Positions 49,039-57,339 of a stretch of 64,000 nt of DNA are shown here, piece after piece. Source of the stretch: Candidatus Obscuribacterales bacterium (GTDB lineage: Bacteria > Cyanobacteriota > Vampirovibrionia > Obscuribacterales > Obscuribacteraceae); assembly GCA_020050685.1 (NCBI GenBank), contig JAGVKG010000013.1, positions 1 to 64,000 of the forward strand, given 5' to 3'. Within the stretch, counting starts at the first letter, position 1. Each line of letters starts with the position of its first letter. The notes beneath the pieces are model-generated. The model was not told where the DNA came from. It saw nothing but the letters and a program-made list of their open reading frames with translations, and searched no databases. The position numbers and the translations under genes were made by a program.

Positions 49039-50205
49039 TTAAGCCGAACTTGCCTCTTGCGCGTCTCTTTGCTTACGCATTTGATAAGCGGCACTAACTT
49101 CTTTGATTTGGTCAACGAGATCAGCTGCTGCTCTTGGTTTGCCAATGGTATGCATTTTTTCGCGCATCGCTTTCAGCTCGTCTTCCTTGCCGATTAGAGA
49201 AGCAATTTTTTGGGCAAGCACATCACCTGTTAGTGTATCTTGCGGCAGAACAAAGGCCGCACCTTTTGCTTCAACCGATCTGGCATTCATCATTTGGTGA
49301 TTAGCCGCTGCTGTCGGCAATGGAATAAATAATGCCGGCGTGCCCGTCACAGCCAGCTCGGCAATTGTAATTGCACCGGAGCGGCAAACGGCCAGGTCTG
49401 TTATAGCGTACACAGAGGACAAGTCGTCGAAATAGGCCCGCAAAACATATTGCTTGTTATTGGCAATATCTTGTGGCAGGCGATCGCGAAAGGCTTGATA
49501 GTTTTTATTGCCCACTTGGTGAACGACTTGCACAGGCGGATTAAGAGCAAGCAAAATTGGCAAAGCACCGAACACTGCCTCATTAATAGCTTGGGCACCT
49601 TGTGAGCCACCCGTGATCAAAATTGTTTTAGCTGCCGGATCCAAGCCAAGCACAGCCGCAGCCGAATCACGTCTTAACGGATTGGCAAATTTTTGACTAA
49701 CCGGATTGCCGTTGACGAAAATCTTGCCGCGACATTTCTTGATTCTTGCTAGAGCCCCGTCCATGCCCAAAGATATCAACGTGGCATATTGAGCCAAAGA
49801 CTTAGTTACCAGTCCAGGATGCGCATCTGATTCATGCATGGAAATGGGCACACCCAAACTCAGGGCTGCCACTAAAGCTGGTGCCGAAGCATAGCCGCCG
49901 GTACCAAGCACAACCGTTGGTCGATAACGCCTGAGCAAGTCTCTCACTTGCCTGACAGCTTGCGCGAATTCCAAGATCCAAGAAAACAGATCGAGAGAAA
50001 TTTTTCTCGGCAAACCCCTGATAGCAACACCAAAAAAAGAAATCTTGCGCTCAGTCACCAGCTTTTCTTCCAGATGGCCTTGCGAGCCTACGTATAAAAG
50101 CGCTTCCAAATCCGGATCGTCTTTGAGAATGTCGCACACTGCCAGCGCTGGATAAATGTGGCCGCCTGTGCCTCCGCCGGTTACAACTATGCGGTGCCTA
50201 AACAT
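49039..50205 (-). CDS. murG: UDP-GlcNAc:lipid I N-acetylglucosaminyltransferase MurG
   Basis: The 388-aa GT28 enzyme has TGGGTGGHIYPALAV at the N-terminus, the GTGGYASAP motif, MHESDAHPGLV, ITGGSQGAQAINEAV and the C-terminal CRSGAITIAELAVTGTPALFIP sugar-binding block. It makes lipid II at the inner face of the membrane. Its ATG shares one base with the ftsW stop (TAATG). Order on the minus strand is murD-ftsW-murG, the usual dcw order, but murC, murB and ftsQ are not here. Confidence 0.97.
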   Translation of the reverse strand: MFRHRIVVTGGGTGGHIYPALAVCDILKDDPDLEALLYVGSQGHLEEKLVTERKISFFGVAIRGLPRKISLDLFSWILEFAQAVRQVRDLLRRYRPTVVLGTGGYASAPALVAALSLGVPISMHESDAHPGLVTKSLAQYATLISLGMDGALARIKKCRGKIFVNGNPVSQKFANPLRRDSAAAVLGLDPAAKTILITGGSQGAQAINEAVFGALPILLALNPPVQVVHQVGNKNYQAFRDRLPQDIANNKQYVLRAYFDDLSSVYAITDLAVCRSGAITIAELAVTGTPALFIPLPTAAANHQMMNARSVEAKGAAFVLPQDTLTGDVLAQKIASLIGKEDELKAMREKMHTIGKPRAAADLVDQIKEVSAAYQMRKQRDAQEASSA

Positions 50206-51425
50206 TACCTGTAAGCCCGCGCTTCCGGCAAATCAAACTCTTCTTCTTCATCAAGCTGTCCCCGGTCGCGCGAAATAGACAATAAAATGCCAACCATGCT
50301 GAGAGTGACAACCAGCGATGTGCCACCATAACTAATAAAGGGCAATGTCAAACCAGTAACAGGCAGCACACCTGATGTGACCATAATGTTCACAAGCGCC
50401 TGCAAAGTAATTTGACTGGTGATACCAATGGCTAAGAATCTTCCGAATAAAGTGCGCGCTTCCAAGGCTGTCTTGAATCCGTAATAGGCAAAGAGCGTAA
50501 ACATGCCAAGCAAGCAGAGACAACCAATAAAGCCAAATTCCTCAGCAATCACTGCCAAAATAAAGTCCGCATGTTGCACAGGCAAGTAATAAAGCTTCTG
50601 CAAAGAGCGGCCAAAGCCAACGCCAAATAGCCCACCGGAGCCAATCGCTAATTGCGACTGAATAATATTCCAGCCTTCTTTTTGCGGGGCGCTGTATGGA
50701 TTAAGCCAACTTTGAATCCGCGCCATTTGATAAGGTGTTTTTTGAATGTGGTGCCAAACCAGCGCGCCACCACCGACAAGGGCAGAGCCTAGCAACATTG
50801 AATTAGCGCCCTGACAATAAAGCAAAGCCAAAAGCGTTCCTAAGACCATCAGACCAGTACCCAGGTCCGGTTGCTTAACCACAATTGCTGCAATCACAAG
50901 AGTGACAACTATCCGCGATATGACTTGGCGGTTCCACCAAAAATATTTGGAAAGTCCGGACGATAACAAAATCACACAAGCAACTTTAGCCATTTCCGAA
51001 GGCTGGAATTGAAATGGTCCCAGAGCAATCCAGCGGCTTGAGCCTTTGGCTGTAATGCTCATATGCGGAATCATTGTCAAAACCAAGAAAAACAAAGCTA
51101 CACCGGTAAGCGGCCAAGCATATTTATGCAGCTTACGGTAATCCTGTTTACTCAAAGTAAACATCAAGAAGATTCCTACCATCGCCGCAATTGCTTGACG
51201 CCTGAGCAGAACGGTTGAATCTTGAAACGATTGCAAAGCTTCATTGGCTGATGAACTATAAACAGCCATCAAACCAAAACAAACTAATGAAAGCACAATG
51301 GTTATGATTGCACGGTTAGGCAGCCCGCGGAACTCTGGTCCCACGGGTGGTTCTTGCCTTTTGCCGCCCTTAGGCTGACGGCGCCAGCTTTTTGAGTCTT
51401 GTACGGACAATATCTTTGAAGACAC
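50205..51425 (-). CDS. ftsW: Peptidoglycan glycosyltransferase/division protein FtsW
   Basis: The 406-aa SEDS protein has about ten membrane segments and conserved blocks: RQAIAAMVGIFLMF, WPLTGVALFFL, FQPSEMAKVACVILLS (SEDS Pro-Ser-Glu), KQPDLGTGLMVL, and ISYGGTSLVVTLSMVGILLSISR at the end. It polymerises septal glycan. The GTG at 51425 is chosen because AGGAG lies 7 bases upstream; an open frame extends to 51467 but lacks such a site. It overlaps murD by 56 bases. Confidence 0.93.
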   Translation of the reverse strand: MSSKILSVQDSKSWRRQPKGGKRQEPPVGPEFRGLPNRAIITIVLSLVCFGLMAVYSSSANEALQSFQDSTVLLRRQAIAAMVGIFLMFTLSKQDYRKLHKYAWPLTGVALFFLVLTMIPHMSITAKGSSRWIALGPFQFQPSEMAKVACVILLSSGLSKYFWWNRQVISRIVVTLVIAAIVVKQPDLGTGLMVLGTLLALLYCQGANSMLLGSALVGGGALVWHHIQKTPYQMARIQSWLNPYSAPQKEGWNIIQSQLAIGSGGLFGVGFGRSLQKLYYLPVQHADFILAVIAEEFGFIGCLCLLGMFTLFAYYGFKTALEARTLFGRFLAIGITSQITLQALVNIMVTSGVLPVTGLTLPFISYGGTSLVVTLSMVGILLSISRDRGQLDEEEEFDLPEARAYR

Positions 51426-52764
51426 GTCCACGCTCCTCATAATCCCTAAACATATCGAAACTTGCACACGCTGGAGATAACAATACCGGTCCTAACTTCA
51501 GTTGCCCAGCCAGATCAACTGCAGCTGCAAAACTATCGGCCCGATGAATTTCCTTAAAACCACCTTTCGCAAAAGCAGAAGCAAAACGTTCTTTTGCTTC
51601 ACCAATTAAGACAACCGCACTTGCATGATTCTTGGCTGAATCAACAAACTCAGTCAAGTCAGTACCTTTGTCCTTGCCACCAGCAATCAAGACTACCTTT
51701 TCATCAACAAAAGATTCCAATGCTTTAATTGCCGAATCTGTATTGGTGGCTTTGGAGTCGTTATAAAACTTGATCCCATCGACAGTGGCAACAAATTCCA
51801 ATCTGTGTTCCAGCGCCGCAAATGTTTTTAAGTGGCTGCCAATTTCTTCTGCATCAATTCCGCAAGCAGCACAAGCAGCAATTGCCGCCAGCGCGTTTTC
51901 TACATTGTGCTTACCCATAATCAACAAGTCACTTGTCTTGCAGATAACTGTCTCTTGGCCGCCCTTCTTCAAGACCAGCTCATTGCCACGTTGGAAAGTA
52001 GCATTGTTTGCAAGAGAAAAATCAGGAGTTACTGGTTTGCCCATCGAGAACCAAAATATCTGAGTCTTAGTTTTGGTATTTGCCACGATTGCATCATCGG
52101 CATTGAGAATTGAAATTTGCATATTTCTTTGCTGAGCAAAAACACTTTGTTTCGCAGCAATATAACTTTCCAAATTCCCATGCCAATCCAAATGATCGGG
52201 CGTGAGATTGAGCCACATAGAAATTTTTGGGGCAAATTTTGGTGAATAGGTCAATTGAAAAGAACTGACTTCGACTACAAGAAAGTCTGGTTCCAGATCA
52301 AAGCAACTGAGAATTGGCACGCCAATGTTTCCGCAACTTGGTGCCTTGTAACCAGCACCTTGCAAAATGTGTGAGATCAAAGCAGAAGTAGTTGATTTAC
52401 CGTTGGTGCCAGTAATGGCAATGATTGGTGCTTTATTCTCTCTCCAGGCAAGCTCGATATCGGAGATGATTTCCTTGCCTAATTGTTTTGCCTTTTGAAT
52501 GATTGGTGTGGTCGGGGCAATGCCTGGGCTAACAATTAACAAGTCAGCGAAGTTGAGAGCCAGATCCGTGTGTCCGCCCACTTCAACTTTTACACCTTTA
52601 GTTTCCAATTCTTTGATCTGAGAAAGCTTTTCGTCATTTGGTGCACCAGCGTCTGACAAGAAGACCTTGGCACCACAATTTGCCAAATACAATGCGGTGG
52701 CGATACCGCTGCGAGCGGCACCCAAAATAGTTACTGGTTTACCTGTCCAATTAGCCACCCACAA
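51370..52764 (-). CDS. murD: UDP-N-acetylmuramoylalanine-D-glutamate ligase MurD
   Basis: The 464-aa Mur ligase has VTILGAARSGIATALYLA at the N-terminus, the ATP loop IAITGTNGKSTTSALI near 115, LTPDHLDWHGN with the conserved carbamoyl region, FYNDSKATNTDSAIKAL, and a C-terminal CASFDMFRDYEERGRVF. It adds D-Glu to UDP-MurNAc-Ala. The start is uncertain: TTG 52764 or GTG 52758, neither with a clear ribosome site. Its 3' end overlaps ftsW. Confidence 0.96.
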   Translation of the reverse strand: MWVANWTGKPVTILGAARSGIATALYLANCGAKVFLSDAGAPNDEKLSQIKELETKGVKVEVGGHTDLALNFADLLIVSPGIAPTTPIIQKAKQLGKEIISDIELAWRENKAPIIAITGTNGKSTTSALISHILQGAGYKAPSCGNIGVPILSCFDLEPDFLVVEVSSFQLTYSPKFAPKISMWLNLTPDHLDWHGNLESYIAAKQSVFAQQRNMQISILNADDAIVANTKTKTQIFWFSMGKPVTPDFSLANNATFQRGNELVLKKGGQETVICKTSDLLIMGKHNVENALAAIAACAACGIDAEEIGSHLKTFAALEHRLEFVATVDGIKFYNDSKATNTDSAIKALESFVDEKVVLIAGGKDKGTDLTEFVDSAKNHASAVVLIGEAKERFASAFAKGGFKEIHRADSFAAAVDLAGQLKLGPVLLSPACASFDMFRDYEERGRVFKDIVRTRLKKLAPSA

Positions 52765-52800
52765 ATTGTAACAGGTGGCTTGACAAGGTGATATTACAAC

Positions 52801-54675
52801 CTAATAACCACGTTTCTGCTGCTTCGCCTTTTGCTCCAAACGGTAAGCCTTTTCTTCCAAAGAGGCGATGCGCTTGAGCAATTTTTCCTTTTCCTTGGGC
52901 GGCATATCCGGCTCCAAGGACATAAATGCGCGGTATTGGGTGCAGGCTTCTCTCAGCTCAGAAGGAATGGGCGGCGAGACCCGCTCAAGCGTCTTAGCCA
53001 AGCCCATGCGCGCATCAGAGACACGGGGATTCTCGTAAATCGCAGCATGATATTTGTCGATTGCCGAAGCTAACTGCCGTTTGCGTGCCAAATCGTCAGC
53101 CAAAGTCAGATCCTGGCGGGCTTGGTCTTTGGCTTTTGCCACCAAAGCCGCACCCCGCTTAGCCCGTTCTTCCGAGCCAGCAAAAGTGGCGCCCTTTTTG
53201 TAGGCCGATTCGGCCGAATCATAGTCTTTGATCATCAAAGCCAAATCGCCAACTGCAAAGGTCTGCTTAGCAGTATTAGCATTCGCTAAGACAATATTCA
53301 TTTGCTCGCGCGACTCGCCAAATTTGTTTTGCGCCAAGAGAGCTTCCGCATAAGCAACGCGCTCACCATCTGTCTTCGGTGCACCCAAGGCGGCCAGATC
53401 GATTGGTGCTCCGGACATAGCGCGGAATTTTGCTGCTGCCAATCGCAATTCCATATCGTTCGGATTGAGGGCAATCGCTTGATCGAGCATGCGTTGCGCT
53501 TGCTCATATTCGTTAGATGCAAAAAAGGCCGAGCTCGCTTCTTTGGCAGACTTCAAATAATAAGCCCGCGTCAAACCCTTTGCCGCTTGCGCATTTTTCG
53601 GATCCGTATTCATCACATTGGTATATTCCTTGATTGCATCATCAAGTTTTTCCAACTTCAAACAAGTGTCCGCCACGCGCAAACGCAAATCCGGATTATT
53701 GGTAACAAGCTCAAGCCCGGCGCGCAACTCGGAAATGGAAAGTTCCAAGTCACCGCGATTTTCTCGCACATCGGCAATATGCATGTAGGGATCCGGTATT
53801 TCCGGCTTCAAGCGAATCGTCTCTTGATACTCTTTAATGGCTGCAACATTGTTACCTTGAATCTCATAAGCCTCGCCCATGGCTAAATGTATGGGAGCCG
53901 ACTTGGGATTCTGGTACATTGCTGTGTTCAACTCTTTTATTGCCGCATCAACCATGCCCTGCTTCATATAGGCTTTTCCCAAGCCATAGTGCGCAGTGGA
54001 ATTTCCAGAATTGAAATTTATTGCTTGTTTGAAGTTTTCTTGTGCTTCCGCATAACTACTTTGCATAAGCTTGACCAAACCAAGGCCAGCAAAAGCATCG
54101 GAATATTTGGGATCAGCACGCAGGGCTTGCTTAAATTCGTTAGCCGCATCATCAAGACGCAACTGTTCCTTATAGACCATGCCCAAAGTGTAGTGAGCTT
54201 CCGGCATATTCGGATCGTTATTCAGCGCAAGCTTGCATTGTTCTTCTGCTTGCTTGAGCATGGAATCTTTTTGTTTGATGATCGTCATTGAAGAAGACTG
54301 CAAACGATTCATCGCCACAATTGCTTTGCCAACGTGCGCCATGGGATTGCCGCCATCCAAATTCAAAGCCTTGTCCAATTGTTCATCAGCAGCATCAAGT
54401 TTGAATTGTTTAGCAAGTGCCATGCCTAATCCCGCTGCCGCATACGGATTTCTGGCATTGCGCGCGGCTGCCTGACGATAAAGATCAGCAGCATCGGCAT
54501 ACTTTCCTTTGAGCATCAAATCGTCGGCCATCATCACATCGCGTTCAATTCGGACTTTGAACTTTCGCTTTTGACCAGAAGAACCAGCGCGGGCGTCCGT
54601 GCTCTGACAATTGCAGAGCAAAAACCCGCCCGCCAAAGACAAACTTACTACTACTGCCAGTATGCGATTTTGCAT
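52801..54675 (-). CDS. Secreted TPR-repeat protein
   Basis: The 624-aa product has a hydrophobic signal (MQNRILAVVVSLSLAGGFLL, then CNCQS without a canonical lipobox) followed by at least ten TPR motifs (NPYAAAGLGMALAKQFKLDAA, PEAHYTLGMVYKEQLRLDDAA, AHYGLGKAYMKQGMVDAAI), a central less regular section, and a C-terminal basic coiled-coil end. It is likely a periplasmic or outer-membrane scaffold. ATG 54675 follows GAGG by 5 bases; the upstream in-frame start at 54735 lacks one. Confidence 0.8.
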   Translation of the reverse strand: MQNRILAVVVSLSLAGGFLLCNCQSTDARAGSSGQKRKFKVRIERDVMMADDLMLKGKYADAADLYRQAAARNARNPYAAAGLGMALAKQFKLDAADEQLDKALNLDGGNPMAHVGKAIVAMNRLQSSSMTIIKQKDSMLKQAEEQCKLALNNDPNMPEAHYTLGMVYKEQLRLDDAANEFKQALRADPKYSDAFAGLGLVKLMQSSYAEAQENFKQAINFNSGNSTAHYGLGKAYMKQGMVDAAIKELNTAMYQNPKSAPIHLAMGEAYEIQGNNVAAIKEYQETIRLKPEIPDPYMHIADVRENRGDLELSISELRAGLELVTNNPDLRLRVADTCLKLEKLDDAIKEYTNVMNTDPKNAQAAKGLTRAYYLKSAKEASSAFFASNEYEQAQRMLDQAIALNPNDMELRLAAAKFRAMSGAPIDLAALGAPKTDGERVAYAEALLAQNKFGESREQMNIVLANANTAKQTFAVGDLALMIKDYDSAESAYKKGATFAGSEERAKRGAALVAKAKDQARQDLTLADDLARKRQLASAIDKYHAAIYENPRVSDARMGLAKTLERVSPPIPSELREACTQYRAFMSLEPDMPPKEKEKLLKRIASLEEKAYRLEQKAKQQKRGY

Positions 54676-54701
54676 AACTACCTCATTCGCTGGGTTTTCC
54701 A

Positions 54702-54717
54702 ATCTATATATATAGAT
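54702..54717. promoter_or_regulatory. AT palindrome in the divergent TPR/yebC promoter region
   Basis: ATCTATAT followed by its complement gives a perfect 16-bp palindrome between the divergently transcribed TPR gene and yebC. It may simply form the -10 region of one promoter. Confidence 0.3.
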
Positions 54718-54890
54718 ATGTCTGAAGGAGATCATCTAATTTCAAACTTTCCCAATCAGAAAGAAACATCTATATAGGTAGGGGTTCGGCGACAATATTT
54801 CTTAATAGGCGCCAAAAATGTTAAGCAATATAAATGAAATCCCCCGCCCAAACCATTAACTTTGAACGGTTGGCGACGGAGAACTTACAT

Positions 54891-55661
54891 ATGTCAGGAC
54901 ACTCAAAATGGGCCACTATCAAACGCCATAAAGCGGTAGTTGATGCCAAAAGGGGGGCGGTCTACGCCAAAATGTCGCGCGAAATAATTGTTGCTGCGCG
55001 TTCTGGTGGCGGCGATCCGCAAGCAAATTTCCGCTTGCGCCAAGCAATAGATAGAGCCAAAGCCGAAGGCGTACCAAACGACAATATTGCTCGGGCAATT
55101 GAGAAGGGTGCCGGCGGTGCTGGAGCCGACAGCATGGAAGAACTTACATATGAAGGCTACGGTCCATCCGGTGTAGCAATTATGGTACGTTGCGCAACCG
55201 ATAACCGTAATCGCACGGCAGGCGACATTCGCAGTTATTTTTCCAAGTATGGTGGCAACCTCGGTGAAACCGGCTGCGTCGGTTGGATGTTCAAAGAGCG
55301 TGGCGAAATCAGAATCGTAAAGACTCCGAAGCTCAATGAAGATGACCTTTTGCTTGCTGCACTAGAGGCAGGCGGTGAAGATATGGAAACAGACGATGAA
55401 GAAATCGTGCAAATCATTTGCCAGCCAAACCAAATTGATGCCGTGCAACAAGGCTTGGAAAAAGCTGGCTATAAAGTGCAATCCGCAGAAATAACCATGT
55501 CACCAAGTTCAACAATTGAAGTAACCGATAAAGATGCAGCTAAACAATTGTTGCGACTTTTAGACATTTTAGAGAACCACGATGATGTTCAAAATGTTTA
55601 CGCTAATTTCGACATGGATATGGCGCTGATGCAAGAGAACTGGGCTCAAAGCGGCGCTTGA
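54891..55661 (+). CDS. yebC: YebC/PmpR-family transcription/translation factor
   Basis: The 256-aa protein starts with MSGHSKWATIKRHKAVVDAK, the family signature, and continues with KRGAVYAKMSREIIVAARSGGGDPQANFRLR and RCATDNRNRTAGDIRSYFSKYGGN. The family acts as DNA-binding regulator or, as shown for TACO1, in translation of Pro stretches. An in-frame start at 54834 exists, but the family start, with GACGGAG upstream, supports 54891. GGCGACGGAG here resembles the right end of the dispersed repeat. Confidence 0.95.
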   Translation: MSGHSKWATIKRHKAVVDAKRGAVYAKMSREIIVAARSGGGDPQANFRLRQAIDRAKAEGVPNDNIARAIEKGAGGAGADSMEELTYEGYGPSGVAIMVRCATDNRNRTAGDIRSYFSKYGGNLGETGCVGWMFKERGEIRIVKTPKLNEDDLLLAALEAGGEDMETDDEEIVQIICQPNQIDAVQQGLEKAGYKVQSAEITMSPSSTIEVTDKDAAKQLLRLLDILENHDDVQNVYANFDMDMALMQENWAQSGA

Positions 55662-56098
55662 CACACAAAAGATGTAAAGAGTTTTAGCAACTTGTTACAC
55701 TCCTTAACCTTTTTCTCTTGACCACCAGATCGCAAGTGTTCGTGATTCTCCCAATTGACTGGCGATTCCCTTGTCTACTAAGCAATACAGCGATCGCAAA
55801 AGTGCCACCGCATAATTTCGGCCGAGTCAACCCCTTGAAAATAATACTTTTCCCAGAAACCCCAAATGCATTCCCCTGTTTGAAAAATTCGCCATGCCAA
55901 GAGACCATTGACTTGCCACCGACTCGTCTGTTAACTTTTCGCCTTGCGTTGGGCTTTCGTACGAATTCTACGTATGGCTAAGGTCCGACAGTCGCCGTAT
56001 ATTCAAGGCGACTTACGTTTGTAAGCCCCCAAAGTCTAAGGAAAGTCGAATTGATTGGTCAGCCCAGCTGACGCAAAGACGTTAGACAGGAGCAATTT
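55662..56098 (+). promoter_or_regulatory. Structured 5' leader / intergenic region of rlpA
   Basis: No gene is supported in this 437-base gap. A TTGACT/TAACTT promoter-like pair (55908-55913, 55932-55937; 18-base spacer) precedes a leader of about 150 bases. Two RNA domains fold on paper. Domain 1 (55951-56028): GGGCTT/AAGCCC closes a junction with CGTA/TACG and AGTCGCC/GGCGACT hairpins. Domain 2 (56034-56087): GTCTAA/TTAGAC closes a region with hairpin GTCAGC-cca-GCTGAC. The AGGAG ribosome site starts three bases after domain 2. No named riboswitch is recognised. Confidence 0.5.
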
Positions 56099-56959
56099 GT
56101 GAAGTCTTCAAAAACTAGTTTTACAGTAGCCGTTGCGTTACCGTTTGTAGCCAGCTTGGGTCTTGCCTTCGCCTGCGCTACACCAAACGCAAATGCAGCA
56201 CAATTACCTGGTCAGCTCAGAGATTTCACCCCTGAGGTTTCTGCATCTGTTTGGGAAGAAGATGAAGATCAAGTAGGTTCCGTTTGTTTGAACGGACATG
56301 AGCTTATATCTTTCCATTGCCCTAAGGATTCTCAAGAAGCTCAGATAAAAGCGGAAGAATTAGCTTCTAAAATCCAAGATCTTTTAGACGACAAAAAGTT
56401 TGCCATCGATGAACTAATCCCGACCCGCTCCGGTAATCAAGCGGTGATTCAAGTACAGGGAAGCCCTGTGTTGTCATTTGAAGTACCGGCACAAAGTGAA
56501 GAGACTTTGGAAAAAGGCTGCCGCTCACAAGCGCTGAGAGTGTCCTGGAAGTTCGTAAACGAGATTCGTACCGCACTTGGTGCCCCAACCCTGCCAGCTG
56601 AATTTTTACGCCTGTCTGAAAGGGCAGGAGGCGACTCTGCGCGAATTCAGAAATTGGTTTCATGTTTTTCCGGCACAGCCTCTTGGTATGGACCTCACTT
56701 CCACGGCCGCCTGACATCTGACGGGCACCGCTTTGACCAAGAGAAAATGACTGCTGCTCACCGCAGCTTGCCATTTGGTACAAAGCTTTTGGTAATGAAC
56801 CGTAAGACCGGCGCAACCTGCGTAGTCGAAGTAAACGATCGTGGACCATTCGTTGGTGATCGCGTCATCGACTTGTCACGCGGCGCTGCTCGCCAATTAA
56901 ATATGCTTTCCGATGGTGTTGCACCGGTGGCTTGCTTGGTGATCGGTAGTACTAATTAA
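56099..56959 (+). CDS. rlpA: RlpA-like double-psi beta-barrel protein
   Basis: The 286-aa product has a signal peptide (GTG start, AGGAG 6 bases upstream), a ~150-residue middle region, and a C-terminal DPBB domain (~195-286): GTASWYGPHFHGRLTSDGHRFD, AAHRSLPFGTKLLV, VEVNDRGPFVGDRVIDLSRGAA. RlpA is a lytic transglycosylase acting on denuded glycan. The WYGxxFHGRxT and NDRGP motifs with the catalytic Asp/Glu region are present. There is no SPOR domain. It may be regulated by the structured leader upstream. Confidence 0.88.
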   Translation: MKSSKTSFTVAVALPFVASLGLAFACATPNANAAQLPGQLRDFTPEVSASVWEEDEDQVGSVCLNGHELISFHCPKDSQEAQIKAEELASKIQDLLDDKKFAIDELIPTRSGNQAVIQVQGSPVLSFEVPAQSEETLEKGCRSQALRVSWKFVNEIRTALGAPTLPAEFLRLSERAGGDSARIQKLVSCFSGTASWYGPHFHGRLTSDGHRFDQEKMTAAHRSLPFGTKLLVMNRKTGATCVVEVNDRGPFVGDRVIDLSRGAARQLNMLSDGVAPVACLVIGSTN

Positions 56960-57050
56960 ATCGCTCCGTCGCTGCGGCTTTGCATCAGCTCCTCCGCGTG
57001 TTCAGACGTTTCGCTGCGGGATGCTCCTCGCTTTCCTACGCTTCACTGGC
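56960..57050 (-). repeat. Dispersed start-site repeat, copy F (orphan)
   Basis: On the minus strand it reads CCAGTGAAGCGTA, a hairpin-like GGAAAGC-GAGGA-GCATCCC (one mismatch, one G-U; 57018-57036), CAGCGAAACGTC, ACGCGGAGGAGC and GCGACGGAGCGATTTAAT. It lies just after the rlpA stop codon and, unlike the other copies, has no start codon at its right end on the repeat's strand. Confidence 0.75.
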
Positions 57051-57109
57051 CCTCGTGATGCTTTGCATTGGATCGTCAAGGTCCTGCCGGCACATATGCT
57101 TTTTGGGTG

Positions 57110-57149
57110 ACGGCGTATACGCCGTATTTGATAACCTATAGGTTATCAA
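57110..57149. repeat. Pair of perfect palindromes
   Basis: ACGGCGTA followed by its complement (57110-57125, 16 bp), two bases, then TTGATAACCTA followed by its complement (57128-57149, 22 bp). Both are exact, without a loop. No T-run follows, so they are not typical terminators. Confidence 0.8.
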
Positions 57150-57256
57150 CCAAAATCGATGCCCCCACAGAGAGCACCGCCCCTTTGCAACCAACACCTT
57201 CTAAAGTGGCATATATATTCGTCTGTTAAAATTGCAGCAGAAAATCATTTTGTGGG

Positions 57257-57275
57257 GGCGGGGTTGCCCCGCCCT
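57257..57275. repeat. GC-rich hairpin repeat, copy 1
   Basis: GGGCGGGG-ttg-CCCCGCCC, perfect 8-bp stem, in the gltX upstream region. A second copy with one changed base lies just after gltX at 58807. It may be a REP-like element. Confidence 0.65.
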
Positions 57276-57339
57276 TGCTGACAAAAAAACCAGCGTCTTT
57301 TGATGATGCAGATTTTCTTCTTTCAAGGACGAAACGGAT

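Larger units (their letters stand above)
56960..57339. other. Repeat-rich intergenic region between rlpA and gltX
   Basis: 380 bases without a gene. It holds repeat copy F, two adjacent perfect palindromes (57110-57125 and 57128-57149), GCCCCCACA (57161-57169) whose complement TGTGGGGGC lies at 57252-57260, and a GC-rich hairpin at 57257-57275. The gltX promoter should lie within it; I cannot pick one. Confidence 0.6.

Noticed and set aside
20085-49500. Cyanobacterial HIP1 octamer (GCGATCGC)
   Set aside because: Only scattered occurrences inside genes (about 20085, 40905, 49485); no enrichment as in HIP1-rich cyanobacteria.
55718-55981. 87-codon frame in the rlpA upstream gap
   Set aside because: No ribosome site, no recognisable protein pattern, and it runs into the structured leader.
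55951-56098. c-di-AMP (ydaO) or c-di-GMP (GEMM) riboswitch before rlpA
   Set aside because: Only short words (CCGACAG, GACGCAAAG) resemble these; the remaining conserved blocks I know are missing.
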